From Algibacter_G agarivorans (lineage in GTDB: Bacteria > Bacteroidota > Bacteroidia > Flavobacteriales > Flavobacteriaceae): 64,000 nt of DNA. The stretch spans positions 117,752 to 181,751 of the forward strand of contig NZ_BAABJJ010000034.1 of assembly GCF_039543245.1 (NCBI RefSeq). The letters run 5' to 3'. Shown here one piece after another: positions 1-7,625 of this stretch (within the stretch, counting starts at the first letter, position 1; every line of letters begins with the position of its first letter). The notes beneath the pieces are model-generated. The model saw only the letters and a list, made by a program, of their open reading frames with translations, made no database searches and had not been told where the DNA came from. A program made the position numbers and the translations under genes.

Positions 1-82
1 TTTATCTGAAATTAAAAATGCTACACTTTTAATAAAAGGCTCTCGTGGCATGGCATTAGAACGGGTTTTAGATTTGAGTTAA
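1..82 (+). CDS. murF: MurF C-terminus (partial, enters from left edge)
   Basis: Only the last 26 codons and the stop are inside the window. They read ...LLIKGSRGMALERVLDLS, which matches the very end of UDP-N-acetylmuramoyl-tripeptide--D-alanyl-D-alanine ligase, where the LIKGSRGMALE(R/K)V signature is highly conserved. MurF adds D-Ala-D-Ala to the cytoplasmic peptidoglycan precursor. The assignment rests on this tail alone, because the ATP-binding and catalytic parts lie upstream of position 1. No clear terminator hairpin follows in the 120 bases before the next, convergent gene. Confidence 0.8.
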   Translation, partial: LSEIKNATLLIKGSRGMALERVLDLS

Positions 83-204
83 ATAATAAGAATATATGCA
101 AATACATATAAAGTGAAACTAAGCATAATACCAAAAACAAAAAACTTACAAAAACTGGATAACTTGCACCTTAATTATTTGAAATCAATAAAATTGTTTA
201 ATGT

Positions 205-657
205 TTAGTAATATTCCCAATAACAGTCATCATACAAATAATAACCCCGATAATCATAAACAGGATAGCAGTTATAATACCAATCAGGGATATAAGGGGC
301 TGTTGGTGTTACAGCATTAGATACTGAACTTGCCATACTTGTACCAATAGCATTTGTGGCTGTTACCGTAAAGGCGTACTCTGTACCATTTGTAAGTCCC
401 GCTACGGTAATTGTACCGCTTTCTGCTTGCTCTAGTGTGCCAATAATATTATCTGGCCTGGAAGTAGCTGTATATCCTGTTATTATTGAACCACCATCAC
501 TTGATGGTGCTGTAAATGTTATTATTGCTTCTGCATCTCCTGCAGTGGCTGTTCCTATTAAAGGTACATCCGGTGGTGTATTTGGATCATCTTTTGAACA
601 AGATAACATTACAGTTAATGTTAAAAGTATAAATAATAGTTTTATTGTTGCTTTCAT
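205..657 (-). CDS. Fibronectin type III lipoprotein with Tyr-rich tail
   Basis: A 150-residue predicted surface lipoprotein. Residues 1-20 form a lipoprotein signal with the lipobox ending LSC (lipidated Cys20), followed by the acidic SKDDP stretch typical of exported flavobacterial lipoproteins. Residues about 32-118 form one fibronectin type III-like domain (GYTATSRP, AGLTNGTEYAFTVTATNA, VSNAVTPT). The last 29 residues are unusual: 12 are Tyr and two are Cys, with Trp and Asp interspersed. That tail could be a binding or cross-linking surface, but no function can be assigned. The gene is convergent with murF and lies downstream of a second small lipoprotein on the same strand. The FN3 domain is clear; the role is unknown. 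Confidence 0.75.
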   Translation of the reverse strand: MKATIKLLFILLTLTVMLSCSKDDPNTPPDVPLIGTATAGDAEAIITFTAPSSDGGSIITGYTATSRPDNIIGTLEQAESGTITVAGLTNGTEYAFTVTATNAIGTSMASSVSNAVTPTAPYIPDWYYNCYPVYDYRGYYLYDDCYWEYY

Positions 658-700
658 AATTGGTTAGTTAGGTTGTAAATATTATTATTGGTTAGATTAC

Positions 701-805
701 TTAGATGTCTTTATTGTCTTTATTAGTAGTATTATCATCACTACTGCACGCCATAATGGTAATTAACAATAAACTTAGTGTAAGTACCCTTTTTAAATGT
801 TTCAT
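701..805 (-). CDS. Very small lipoprotein (34 aa) or lipoprotein remnant
   Basis: A short open frame encodes a 34-residue peptide beginning MKHLKRVLTLSLLLITIMAC. It has a basic N-terminus, a hydrophobic core and a lipobox with Cys20, followed by only 15 mature residues rich in Asp, Asn and Ser (SSDDNTTNKDNKD) before TAA. The signal peptide is textbook. The mature part resembles the flexible linker that normally precedes a folded domain. It is either a genuine tiny lipoprotein or a lipoprotein gene truncated after its linker. It ends 43 bp before the start codon of the FN3 lipoprotein gene on the same strand. Confidence 0.5.
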   Translation of the reverse strand: MKHLKRVLTLSLLLITIMACSSDDNTTNKDNKDI

Positions 806-954
806 ATTCGTTGGCTTTTAGTCAAAAGCAATAATTTCAAAAACAGCACAAAACTGTTTTCTATAAAGACAGCAAAAGATTAGGCCGTAAAATTGCAGTA
901 GCTACTATTTACTATTAGAAAGAGTTTATTGAAAAGTTACAGGAAATACTAAAA

Positions 955-1043
955 CAAAAAAGTGCCTAAGCTAAATCACTAACTCAAATAATCATCACTT
1001 AGACACTTGTTTTGTCGTTCTCCCTAAGAACTAATTAATAGCA
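955..1043 (-). ncRNA. Candidate small RNA, copy 1 of a duplicated module
   Basis: On the minus strand a 26-bp box (1018-1043, beginning TGCTATTAATTAGTTCTTAG when read 5'-3') is identical to one at 3977-4002. In both copies a stem-loop with a U-tract follows within about 20 bases. Here AGTGTCTAAG (998-1007) pairs with CTTAGGCACT (961-970, one G-U pair), then six T residues follow on the transcribed strand. The start is inferred from a -7-like GAAATTTG and from the upstream dyad whose centre is 42 bp from the box. No useful ORF lies inside. It could instead be a 5' leader with an attenuator for the downstream 34-aa lipoprotein. The repeat and hairpin are seen; transcription is inferred. Confidence 0.55.
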
Positions 1044-1076
1044 TTACAAATTTCAGATAGTTAGGGGAAATTCACA

Positions 1077-1094
1077 ATACCTAGTTTTAGGTAT
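1077..1094 (-). promoter_or_regulatory. Dyad operator upstream of small-RNA copy 1
   Basis: ATACCTA-GTTT-TAGGTAT is an inverted repeat with 7-bp arms. Its centre is about 42 bp upstream of the conserved 26-bp box, the position expected for an activator touching a poor core promoter. A different but equally strong dyad sits at the same distance from copy 2. Dimeric HTH regulators of the LuxR/NarL fold bind such sites, and three PAS-LuxR genes lie nearby, so they are the obvious candidates. Confidence 0.5.
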
Positions 1095-1430
1095 ATTTAT
1101 AAATACGCGCATTTTTTAACCTAATTTATTTGCCATTCATCGACTTTAGAAATCATCCTTAAAAAAACACTTGAGCATTTTTTAAGCTTTTGAGAGATTC
1201 TATAAGGTACTATTGTTGATATATTCTTACTTTGTTATTCAAAAGTTTAAAATCTATAAGTTTCATAAGGACCACCTATCAAGTTTATAGTCTGTTGCAT
1301 AAAGCTCAAACCCAATGAATATATTAAAAACATCCGTTTCACACCAAAAAATTACCTTTAAGCGGAAATCATTAACCATTTAATTCCTTTTTAGATATAT
1401 TTAAACATATAGGTTAACAACTAATTATAT
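1095..1430. other. Intergenic stretch without recognised features
   Basis: AT-rich leader region between the dyad of small-RNA copy 1 and the first PAS-LuxR gene. I see no ORF of note, no convincing hairpin with a T-tract and no repeat shared with the rest of the window. It presumably holds the promoter of the regulator pair, but no good TAnnTTTG element could be fixed. Confidence 0.4.
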
Positions 1431-2204
1431 ATGATAAATAAAAATGCTTTAAAAGTTACTAGAGTTTGGGAAACTGGAAATAAAATTTTACTTCCTAGTA
1501 ACAAGAAAGTTTTTATTGAACTCATTGAACAGATAGCTTCACTATTTTCGGTTGGTTCGTTTTATTATTATATCATTAATTTTCATGAATTAAAAATGGA
1601 TTATGTGTTTGAAAGTATTTCTGATATTCTTGGAATACCACCAGAAAGCTTTACAATAAACAAACTACTGGAAATAATGCACCCTGAAGATTTGGCAAGA
1701 ATGCCTGAAAAGGAAGCTTTTGCTACCAGTTTTCTTTTTGGTGATATCACTAAAGAGCAATTACCTGACTATAAAGTGGTTTATTTAATGCGCTTAAAAC
1801 ACACCAATGGAAGTTATAAAACCATTTTACATCAAGCACAGTCCATTGTCACTTCTAAAGACGGTAAGATTGAAAAAGTTTTAGGCGTACATACAGATGT
1901 TACATATCTTAACATGCCTTTTGACAACAAGATTGCCTTTATAAGCCATAAATACCCTTCATTTTATTACAGAGACACTAAAAAAGGCTATAAACTTATT
2001 GAAAAAGACCGCTTCAATTTTTCAAAACGAGAATTAGAAATAATTGATTTATTGGCTAAAGGCAACAAGGCTAAAGATATTTCAGAACTATTATGCATTT
2101 CACCTTTAACAGTAAACACACATAAACGAAACATTTTCAGGAAAGCTGATTGTAAAAACACAAGCGAGCTTATAGCCATTTGTTTAAGAGAGGGACTTAT
2201 TTAA
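1431..2204 (+). CDS. PAS-LuxR transcriptional regulator A
   Basis: A 257-residue cytoplasmic regulator. Residues about 45-155 resemble a PAS_3-type sensor (FYYYIINF, MHPEDLARMP, LHQAQSIVTSKDGKIEKVLGVHTDV). Residues about 192-257 form a LuxR/GerE helix-turn-helix (FSKRELEIIDLLAKGN, ISPLTVNTHKRNIFRKA). It has no receiver domain and no acyl-homoserine-lactone domain, so it probably senses a small ligand or redox state directly. It is followed after 8 bp by a paralogue of exactly the same length, so the two are a tandem duplication and probably co-transcribed. The candidate small-RNA module upstream diverges from it. The family is clear; ligand and targets are unknown. Confidence 0.85.
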   Translation: MINKNALKVTRVWETGNKILLPSNKKVFIELIEQIASLFSVGSFYYYIINFHELKMDYVFESISDILGIPPESFTINKLLEIMHPEDLARMPEKEAFATSFLFGDITKEQLPDYKVVYLMRLKHTNGSYKTILHQAQSIVTSKDGKIEKVLGVHTDVTYLNMPFDNKIAFISHKYPSFYYRDTKKGYKLIEKDRFNFSKRELEIIDLLAKGNKAKDISELLCISPLTVNTHKRNIFRKADCKNTSELIAICLREGLI

Positions 2205-2212
2205 TAGCACTT

Positions 2213-2986
2213 ATGAAATCAACAGATATAAAAAAAGTTTATAATACTTGGGAAGCAAAAAATAAAATCTTTGAACCTGACTTTAAAGAACCCTTATTGG
2301 ATTTTGTTGACCAGATAGCCTCCTTACTTTCGCCTGGCGATTTTTATTACTATATTGTGAATTTTGCTACCTACAAAATGGAATTTGTAAGTGATGGTGT
2401 AAAAAAAGTTTTAGGCATTAAGCCAGATGAATTTTCAATTGACAGATTATTTTCTTTAATGCACCCAGAGGATTTGAAAAACCTACATATAAAAGAGCGT
2501 GCTGCTATTAATTTTAAATTAGAAAAGATCCCTATTGAAGATATAACAAAATACAAAACCGTTTACTTAATGCGGATGCAACTTGATGACAATACAGAAA
2601 AGGTCCTACTGCATCAATCTAAAGCACTAAGCGTCTCTAAAGATGGTAAAGTTCAACAAGTCATGGGTGTTCACACCGATGTAAGCCATTTTAATGTTAT
2701 AAATGACCACAAAGTTTCTTTTATTGGATTTAAGCGTCCTAATTATTATTATGATGAAAAAAATGACACTTTTAATCTTATAGCAAATGTTGACACTGTT
2801 TTTAGCAAACGAGAAAAAGAAGTTCTTAATGCAATTGCTAAAGGGAAAAAAAATTCTGAGATAGCGCACTATTTGCATATTTCAATACATACCATAAACA
2901 CACATAAACGAAACATTCTACGAAAAACAAACTGTAAGAATACACCAGAGCTCATAGCAAAGTGTCTTAGAGAAGGTATTATTTAG
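2213..2986 (+). CDS. PAS-LuxR transcriptional regulator B (tandem paralogue)
   Basis: Paralogue of the preceding gene, with the same 257-residue length and the same order: PAS_3-like sensor (FYYYIVNF, MHPEDLKNL, LHQSKALSVSKDGKVQQVMGVHTDV) and C-terminal LuxR HTH (FSKREKEVLNAIAKGK, ISIHTINTHKRNILRKTNCKNT). I chose the ATG 8 bp after the stop of regulator A because it gives a protein colinear with A from residue 1. An ATG 33 bp further upstream would overlap gene A and add an unmatched extension. About half the residues are identical to A by eye, with the HTH best conserved. The two may form heterodimers or recognise related dyads. Confidence 0.85.
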   Translation: MKSTDIKKVYNTWEAKNKIFEPDFKEPLLDFVDQIASLLSPGDFYYYIVNFATYKMEFVSDGVKKVLGIKPDEFSIDRLFSLMHPEDLKNLHIKERAAINFKLEKIPIEDITKYKTVYLMRMQLDDNTEKVLLHQSKALSVSKDGKVQQVMGVHTDVSHFNVINDHKVSFIGFKRPNYYYDEKNDTFNLIANVDTVFSKREKEVLNAIAKGKKNSEIAHYLHISIHTINTHKRNILRKTNCKNTPELIAKCLREGII

Positions 2987-3081
2987 ATTCCCGTTATTAT
3001 TGTTTAATAATAATTCATTAATCTTTTGATTTTAAGGGAATATGAGTTTAATGCATAATTAAATGTAGAGCTTAGTTTTTT

Positions 3082-3858
3082 TTAGTAAAAAGTTTTTAAA
3101 ACTATTTTATTAAGCGTATCAATAAATTCTTTTGGTTTTTCAATACTTGGATAGTGGCCACAGTCTTCAAACTTTATAAGTTCGCAGGTTTTAACGCTCT
3201 TGTTTTCAATCATTTCCAAATACTCAGGATTCACACTAGGATCTTGTTTTCCTGCAATAATAAATTTTGGCAGCTCAAGATTGGTAAAAATAGCATATTG
3301 GTCTAGAAATTTATCTTCAGCTACATCCATAGTAATTGCTTTTCGTACTTTGGGATTAGCTAGCTTAAAATCCTTTATTAATATATGTGCGTTTTCTTTA
3401 TTATATAATGCTTGATGTATGGCGGACTCTATTTCAGTATCAGTCGGATTTTCGGTAAAAAAAGTTTGCAATGCATCCACTGGTAAAAAAGCTTCTTCTA
3501 GATTAAGCGGCTTTTTAAGAGGTGGAGTTCCAAAAATAACCAAGCCCTTTAACCGATTCACTTCCTGAGCAACTTCAATAACTAGATGCCCTCCAAGCGA
3601 ATTACCAACTAATAAAATATCATCATCTATACGACTTAACAAATCTATGAGCTTCGCTCTGTATACTTCTATTGAAAAGTCTTTTACTTCATGTCCTAAA
3701 TTAGCATTAATACCATGACCCGGCAAATCAACAGCTATTTTTGTTTGAGGAATAGATTTACATTTTAGAACTTCGTCAAAAACAAAGGATGAAGATGAAT
3801 TACCATGAATAAAAACAATAGTCCCTCTTACTTGTCCTTTCTCAATATTGTATGTCAT
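3082..3858 (-). CDS. Alpha/beta hydrolase
   Basis: A 258-residue soluble alpha/beta-hydrolase-fold protein. The oxyanion segment HGNSSSS is near residue 19. The nucleophile elbow GNSLGG (GxSxG) is near residue 86-91. An acidic catalytic residue is plausible in AGKQDPSVNPE, and the catalytic His in CGHYPSIEKP sits close to the C-terminus. Length and motif order match esterase and C-C hydrolase members of the superfamily; the substrate cannot be told. There is no signal peptide, so it is cytoplasmic. It lies alone on the minus strand, downstream of small-RNA copy 2 and convergent with regulator B. Confidence 0.8.
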   Translation of the reverse strand: MTYNIEKGQVRGTIVFIHGNSSSSFVFDEVLKCKSIPQTKIAVDLPGHGINANLGHEVKDFSIEVYRAKLIDLLSRIDDDILLVGNSLGGHLVIEVAQEVNRLKGLVIFGTPPLKKPLNLEEAFLPVDALQTFFTENPTDTEIESAIHQALYNKENAHILIKDFKLANPKVRKAITMDVAEDKFLDQYAIFTNLELPKFIIAGKQDPSVNPEYLEMIENKSVKTCELIKFEDCGHYPSIEKPKEFIDTLNKIVLKTFY

Positions 3859-3932
3859 ATAAAATTATCTAAAAGTTTCAAAAAGGATGGATGTTTATTG
3901 CGCTTATGAAAATTTCAATACAAGTAAAACCT

Positions 3933-4002
3933 AAAAAGCGCCTGATTAAACTAATAAACAGACACTTTCTAATAAATTCTCCCTAAGAACTAATTAATAG
4001 CA
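3933..4002 (-). ncRNA. Candidate small RNA, copy 2 of a duplicated module
   Basis: Second copy of the module at 955-1094. The 26-bp box at 3977-4002 is identical to copy 1. It is followed by AGTGTCTG (3959-3966) pairing with CAGGCGCT (3937-3944) through G-C, A-U and two G-U pairs around a 14-nt loop, then a run of five T residues on the transcribed strand. The sequence between box and stem differs from copy 1, so box and hairpin are what is conserved. The predicted transcript is about 70 nt and ends before the hydrolase gene. A weak -7 element (CATCTTTA) and a dyad at matching distance lie upstream. Confidence 0.55.
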
Positions 4003-4034
4003 CTGTAAAGATGCGTGATATAAACAAAAAGCGC

Positions 4035-4053
4035 AATACTCAATTTGAGTATT
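4035..4053 (-). promoter_or_regulatory. Dyad operator upstream of small-RNA copy 2
   Basis: AATACTCAA-A-TTGAGTATT (minus-strand reading) is a perfect inverted repeat with 9-bp arms and a one-base centre. The centre is 42 bp from the conserved box, as in copy 1. The half-site differs from copy 1 (ACTCAA against ACCTA), which suggests recognition by a different paralogous regulator. The gene immediately upstream, PAS-LuxR C, is the natural candidate. Confidence 0.5.
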
Positions 4054-4134
4054 TTTATGATTTTTCGATGAAACACATCAATTATTAGACAACATGAATA
4101 TCTAATAATAATATTAGTTTTCCCATAACAATCT

Positions 4135-4905
4135 CTAAATTAGATTCTTATTCATTTTAAGCATCCCAATTAATTCTCCTGTTGAAGATATATTTAATTT
4201 TTTCAAAATATTTCTTCTGTGCGTATCAACCGTATTAGCACTTATATTTAATTTTTCAGCTATAGTTTTACTTGAATCATACAGAGCCAACAATCTAATA
4301 ATATCACGTTCTCTATTACTAATTCCTGCCGAAAGCAATTTTTGAGAAAAATTATTAAAATACACCGTCTCATATTCATCGTTATCATTTAACAATTTTG
4401 CTGATGCACATATTTGCAATTTAATCTCTGGTGATAGGACTGTATAATGCGCAAGTCCTATTACCGGTTTATTAGTACTATCAAACTCCAAAGGCGTGGT
4501 GTTTTGAATAATATTTACATACTCATTATTACCGTTTTTAAATCGATAATTCCATGTATAACTCATTCTAATCCGATCTTCCTCTTTAATTTCACTAAGT
4601 GTAAACTTCATAAGCTCATTTAAAGCCATAAGCCATTTCTCTAAATCATCAGGATGCATTCTGCTCCAAAAATACTTCATACCCTTGGTTTGTAATTCTG
4701 CACTATCTAAACCCAAACATGCTTTAGTATTTTTACTGATGTATTCAAATGACAAATCTTGTGTATTGGTTATGCAAAAAAAAGTAGAACTGTAAGGTAG
4801 ATAAGCATCTAACTCTATTAATTTTTCGATATGTTTTTCTAATGAAGGATGACCATGAGACTCAAAAATAGTCTTGTAGGCTTCTTTAATATTACTTTCG
4901 TTCAT
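4135..4905 (-). CDS. PAS-LuxR transcriptional regulator C
   Basis: A 256-residue regulator with the same plan as A and B but much more divergent. A PAS-like sensor (FFCITNTQDLSFEYISKNT, SRMHPDDLEKW, YRFKNGNNEYVNIIQNTTPL) is followed by a LuxR HTH in the last ~65 residues (ISNRERDIIRLLA, ISANTVDTHRRNILKKL). It has no receiver domain and no membrane segment. It transcribes towards small-RNA copy 2, whose dyad begins 81 bp past its stop codon. That arrangement, repeated in mirrored form at the A/B locus, links this regulator family to the RNA module. Confidence 0.85.
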   Translation of the reverse strand: MNESNIKEAYKTIFESHGHPSLEKHIEKLIELDAYLPYSSTFFCITNTQDLSFEYISKNTKACLGLDSAELQTKGMKYFWSRMHPDDLEKWLMALNELMKFTLSEIKEEDRIRMSYTWNYRFKNGNNEYVNIIQNTTPLEFDSTNKPVIGLAHYTVLSPEIKLQICASAKLLNDNDEYETVYFNNFSQKLLSAGISNRERDIIRLLALYDSSKTIAEKLNISANTVDTHRRNILKKLNISSTGELIGMLKMNKNLI

Positions 4906-4987
4906 TCAGAGAGATTTCTTTAAAAGTAATAAAAAAACGTTGGAACTAAAGAAAACAATTACTTATTTACAATTAAGGTATAAAAAA

Positions 4988-5013
4988 AATCCTAAAGTAC
5001 ATACTTTAGGATT
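4988..5013 (-). terminator. Intrinsic terminator after tRNA-Val
   Basis: AATCCTAAAGT and ACTTTAGGATT form a perfect 11-bp stem around a four-base loop. T-runs flank it on both strands, and the longer one (opposite the A8 run at 4982-4989) serves the minus-strand tRNA transcript. It could also stop plus-strand read-through. Confidence 0.8.
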
Positions 5014-5018
5014 TTCTG

Positions 5019-5093
5019 TGGGCGACAAGGGATTCGAACCCCTGACCCCTTGGGTGTAAACCAAGTGCTCTGAACCAACTGAGCTAGTCGCCC
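5019..5093 (-). tRNA. tRNA-Val (anticodon TAC)
   Basis: The minus strand folds into a full cloverleaf. The acceptor stem GGGCGAC pairs with GTCGCCC. The D arm is GCTC...GAGC. The anticodon stem CTTGG/CCAAG encloses loop TTTACAC, giving anticodon TAC, which reads GTN valine codons. The T arm contains the invariant GTTCGAATC. The discriminator is A, and CCA is not encoded. It stands alone, with a terminator directly downstream. Confidence 0.95.
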
Positions 5094-5156
5094 TAATTAT
5101 AGGAGGTGCAAATATAATCTAGTTTTTAATATTGCAAAAGCTTTTTTAATAAAATT

Positions 5157-6374
5157 TTAAATTATTTCTGCTACTACAAATGTACTACCTCCAATGAATA
5201 CAAAATCATTTGCATCTGCATTTTTCAAAGCTGATTTATGGGCTTCGTTTACAGAGCTATAGGCTTCGCCTTTCAAATTATGTTGATTGAAAATTTGTTT
5301 TAATCTCAAGGCCTCTAAACCTCTTGGAATATCTGGTTTACAGAAATAATACCTGGCATTTCTGGGCAATAAATCTACAATAGAATCTAAATCCTTATCA
5401 TTTACAACGCCAAAAACAATATGCAACGATTTAAAAGCTTCATTTGAAATTTGCTCCATCACATAACTTAAGCCTTCTCTGTTATGCCCTGTATCACAAA
5501 CAACTTTAGGCGCCTCATTTAAAACTTGCCAACGCCCCAATAAACCTGTGTTTTTTACTACGCTTAACAAACCTTGCTTAATATTTTGCTCAGATATCCT
5601 ATACCCTTTTTGCTGAAGTTCTTTAACCGCTTGGACAACTGTTTTAATATTTTTAACTTGATAACTTCCTATTAAATCAGATTTATAAATTTCAAAAACT
5701 TCTTTATCTGCAAAAACAATTTTTGAGTTATTGGTTTTTGCTAAATTGTTGAAAATTGGTTTTGTTTCTTTTTGAGTTTCACCAATAACTACAGGAATAT
5801 TTGGTTTTATTATACCACCTTTTTCAAAAGCAATAGCTTCTATAGTATCTCCTAAAAACTGTGTGTGGTCAAGTCCTATATTAGTAATTACTGAAACCTC
5901 GGGTGTAATTATATTTGTTGAATCTAATCGACCTCCCAATCCAACTTCTATAATAGCAATATCAACTTTTTGTTTAGTGAAATAATCAAATGCCATGCCT
6001 ACGGTCATTTCGAAAAAAGACAATTTATTAGCCTCAAAAAAAGGACGATTACGTTTTATAAAACCAATAACAAACTGTTTGGTGACTTCTTTTCCATTAA
6101 TTTTAATTCGCTCTCTAAAATCTTTTAAATGTGGAGACGTATAAAGCCCTACCCTATATCCTGCTTCTTGAAGAATAGATGCCAACATGTGGCTTGTAGA
6201 CCCTTTTCCGTTAGTTCCAGCAACATGAACAGATTTGAAGCCTCTCTCAGGAAAATTTAAATGAGCTGATAATTTTATAGTATTTGATAAATCTTTTTTG
6301 AAGGCTACTTTCCCCTGTCGTTGATACATTGGCAGTTGAGAAAACATCCAATTGAGCGTATCTTGATACGTCAT
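5157..6374 (-). CDS. folC: Bifunctional folylpolyglutamate/dihydrofolate synthase
   Basis: A 405-residue cytosolic Mur-ligase-family enzyme that adds glutamate to dihydropteroate and reduced folates. The P-loop GTNGKGST is at residues 53-60, with the folate-family segment YTSPHLKDFRERIKING after it. The Mg-binding EVGLGGRLDSTNI is central. The C-terminal domain carries CDTGHN and the FGVVNDKD segment. The length is normal. It is the last gene of an operon-like run exbB-exbD-tonB-folC with gaps of 1-4 bp, so it is probably co-transcribed with the energy-transduction genes although the functions are unrelated. Confidence 0.93.
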   Translation of the reverse strand: MTYQDTLNWMFSQLPMYQRQGKVAFKKDLSNTIKLSAHLNFPERGFKSVHVAGTNGKGSTSHMLASILQEAGYRVGLYTSPHLKDFRERIKINGKEVTKQFVIGFIKRNRPFFEANKLSFFEMTVGMAFDYFTKQKVDIAIIEVGLGGRLDSTNIITPEVSVITNIGLDHTQFLGDTIEAIAFEKGGIIKPNIPVVIGETQKETKPIFNNLAKTNNSKIVFADKEVFEIYKSDLIGSYQVKNIKTVVQAVKELQQKGYRISEQNIKQGLLSVVKNTGLLGRWQVLNEAPKVVCDTGHNREGLSYVMEQISNEAFKSLHIVFGVVNDKDLDSIVDLLPRNARYYFCKPDIPRGLEALRLKQIFNQHNLKGEAYSSVNEAHKSALKNADANDFVFIGGSTFVVAEII

Positions 6375-6378
6375 TATA

Positions 6379-7227
6379 CTATTGACTTAATTTAAAATTA
6401 ACACTAACAAAACCTATTTGGCGTGAAGGTGCCTTAGAATCCGCTGGCCATTTATGGGACATCGCTATTTTTTTTGCAGGAACTAATAAACATTCTGCTG
6501 TATTTGTTGTACCTCTTTGACCAGGTTCGGCTGAAATTACATTTCCACTTTGATTTACAATAATCTTAACAATGACCATCCCAGATTCATTACAATCTTG
6601 TTTTAGCTTTTTAAAAGAGGCGCGCCCTCTGCCGTTTAGGCCATAACCAACGCCATCACTTCCTGTACCTTGTCCACCGAAATAACTTGACGCATAAGGG
6701 TTACCGTCTAATTGCCCTTTATCACCTGAATTATTATCATTGCCTTCGCTACCCGTTTCACTGCCTTCAGATTTGCTTACACCACCAATTAAAGCATCCA
6801 ATTTTTTCTTTTTTTCTTCTTGCTCACGCTTTTCTTTGGCAATTCTATCAGCTTCCGCCTTAGTTTTGGCATCTGCAATGGCTTTTGCTTTTGCTTCAGC
6901 TTGTTTTTCTTTTTTAATAGCTATAGACTCCAAATCTTGCTGCGTTAACACCTCCTCTTTAGTTTCAGCCGTTTTTGTTGGTTCAGATTTTGAAACATCA
7001 GGCTGTGGCGGTTCTTCAATTTTACGAGGTTCAGATTTCACTGATTTTAAAGGCTGCACATTGCCATTGCCAAAATCTGAATTACCAAAGTTTACTGCAA
7101 CACCATACTCTTCTGGCGGATCCATATATGTTGTGCCAACCACAAATAGCAATAACAACATAATAACGGCTATTAGAGCTGTTAATCTTGCTGAATTCTT
7201 TTCGTGTTTGGTTTCAAAATACTTCAT
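6379..7227 (-). CDS. TonB-like energy transducer
   Basis: A 282-residue inner-membrane-anchored periplasmic protein. A short cytoplasmic N-terminus is followed by one transmembrane helix at about residues 14-33. A long linker rich in Pro, Glu, Lys and Ala (residues 60-150) and a Gly/Ser/Asn-rich stretch come next. The C-terminal ~75 residues have a TonB_C-like pattern (GMVIVKIIVNQSGNVISAEPG and FVSVNFKL) with two Cys residues. It would carry the proton-motive force from ExbBD to outer-membrane receptors. Its stop lies 4 bp before folC and its start 4 bp after exbD. The C-terminal domain is divergent, so the partner receptor is unknown. Confidence 0.8.
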   Translation of the reverse strand: MKYFETKHEKNSARLTALIAVIMLLLLFVVGTTYMDPPEEYGVAVNFGNSDFGNGNVQPLKSVKSEPRKIEEPPQPDVSKSEPTKTAETKEEVLTQQDLESIAIKKEKQAEAKAKAIADAKTKAEADRIAKEKREQEEKKKKLDALIGGVSKSEGSETGSEGNDNNSGDKGQLDGNPYASSYFGGQGTGSDGVGYGLNGRGRASFKKLKQDCNESGMVIVKIIVNQSGNVISAEPGQRGTTNTAECLLVPAKKIAMSHKWPADSKAPSRQIGFVSVNFKLSQ

Positions 7228-7231
7228 TATC

Positions 7232-7624
7232 CTATTTAGGCTTTACTGCTAAAATGACCTTAAATTTATTTCTATTGGCTATATCCATGACCTTAACCAC
7301 GTTTTCAACTGGCACAGATTTTTCTGCTCTTAAAACAATGGTTGGGTTTTCTTTTGAAGATAACGCTGCCAATAATTCGTTTTCTAGAACACTTTCGCCT
7401 ACTCGTTTTTGATCTATATAATAGGTCAAATCCTTTTTTATACTAACTGCTACAGACTTTTTGTTTTCTGTCTTGCCACTGGCTTTTGGCAACAAGATAT
7501 CAATAGCATTGGTAGTCACTAAAGTAGAAGCAATCATAAAAAAGATAAGTAATAAGAATACAATATCTGTCATTGATGACATATTGAATTCTGGCGTAAC
7601 TTTATTTCTTCCTCTAAAGTTCAT
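7232..7624 (-). CDS. exbD: Biopolymer transporter ExbD
   Basis: A 130-residue inner-membrane protein with a short cytoplasmic N-terminus (MNFRGRNKVTPEFNMSSMTD). One transmembrane helix carries the family's essential Asp (MTDIVFLLLIFFMIAST), and a periplasmic domain follows. It forms the proton channel core with ExbB and passes energy to the TonB-like protein encoded next. It starts 1 bp after exbB ends. Length and motif are typical. Confidence 0.92.
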   Translation of the reverse strand: MNFRGRNKVTPEFNMSSMTDIVFLLLIFFMIASTLVTTNAIDILLPKASGKTENKKSVAVSIKKDLTYYIDQKRVGESVLENELLAALSSKENPTIVLRAEKSVPVENVVKVMDIANRNKFKVILAVKPK

Positions 7625-7625
7625 A

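Noticed and set aside
955..1043. A peptide encoded in the conserved 26-bp box region
   Set aside because: AGGGAGAA could act as a ribosome site, but GTG or ATG frames after it stop within three to four codons in both copies, and the conserved part is the hairpin.
1431..4905. Quorum-sensing LuxR receptors
   Set aside because: The N-terminal domains are PAS-like, with no autoinducer-binding domain, and no LuxI-type synthase is nearby. Only the HTH belongs to the LuxR fold.
6740..7252. A 170-codon open frame on the plus strand
   Set aside because: It is antisense to the Lys/Glu/Ala-rich linker of the TonB-like gene. The codon bias of that linker keeps the complementary frame open, and no family or start signal is present.
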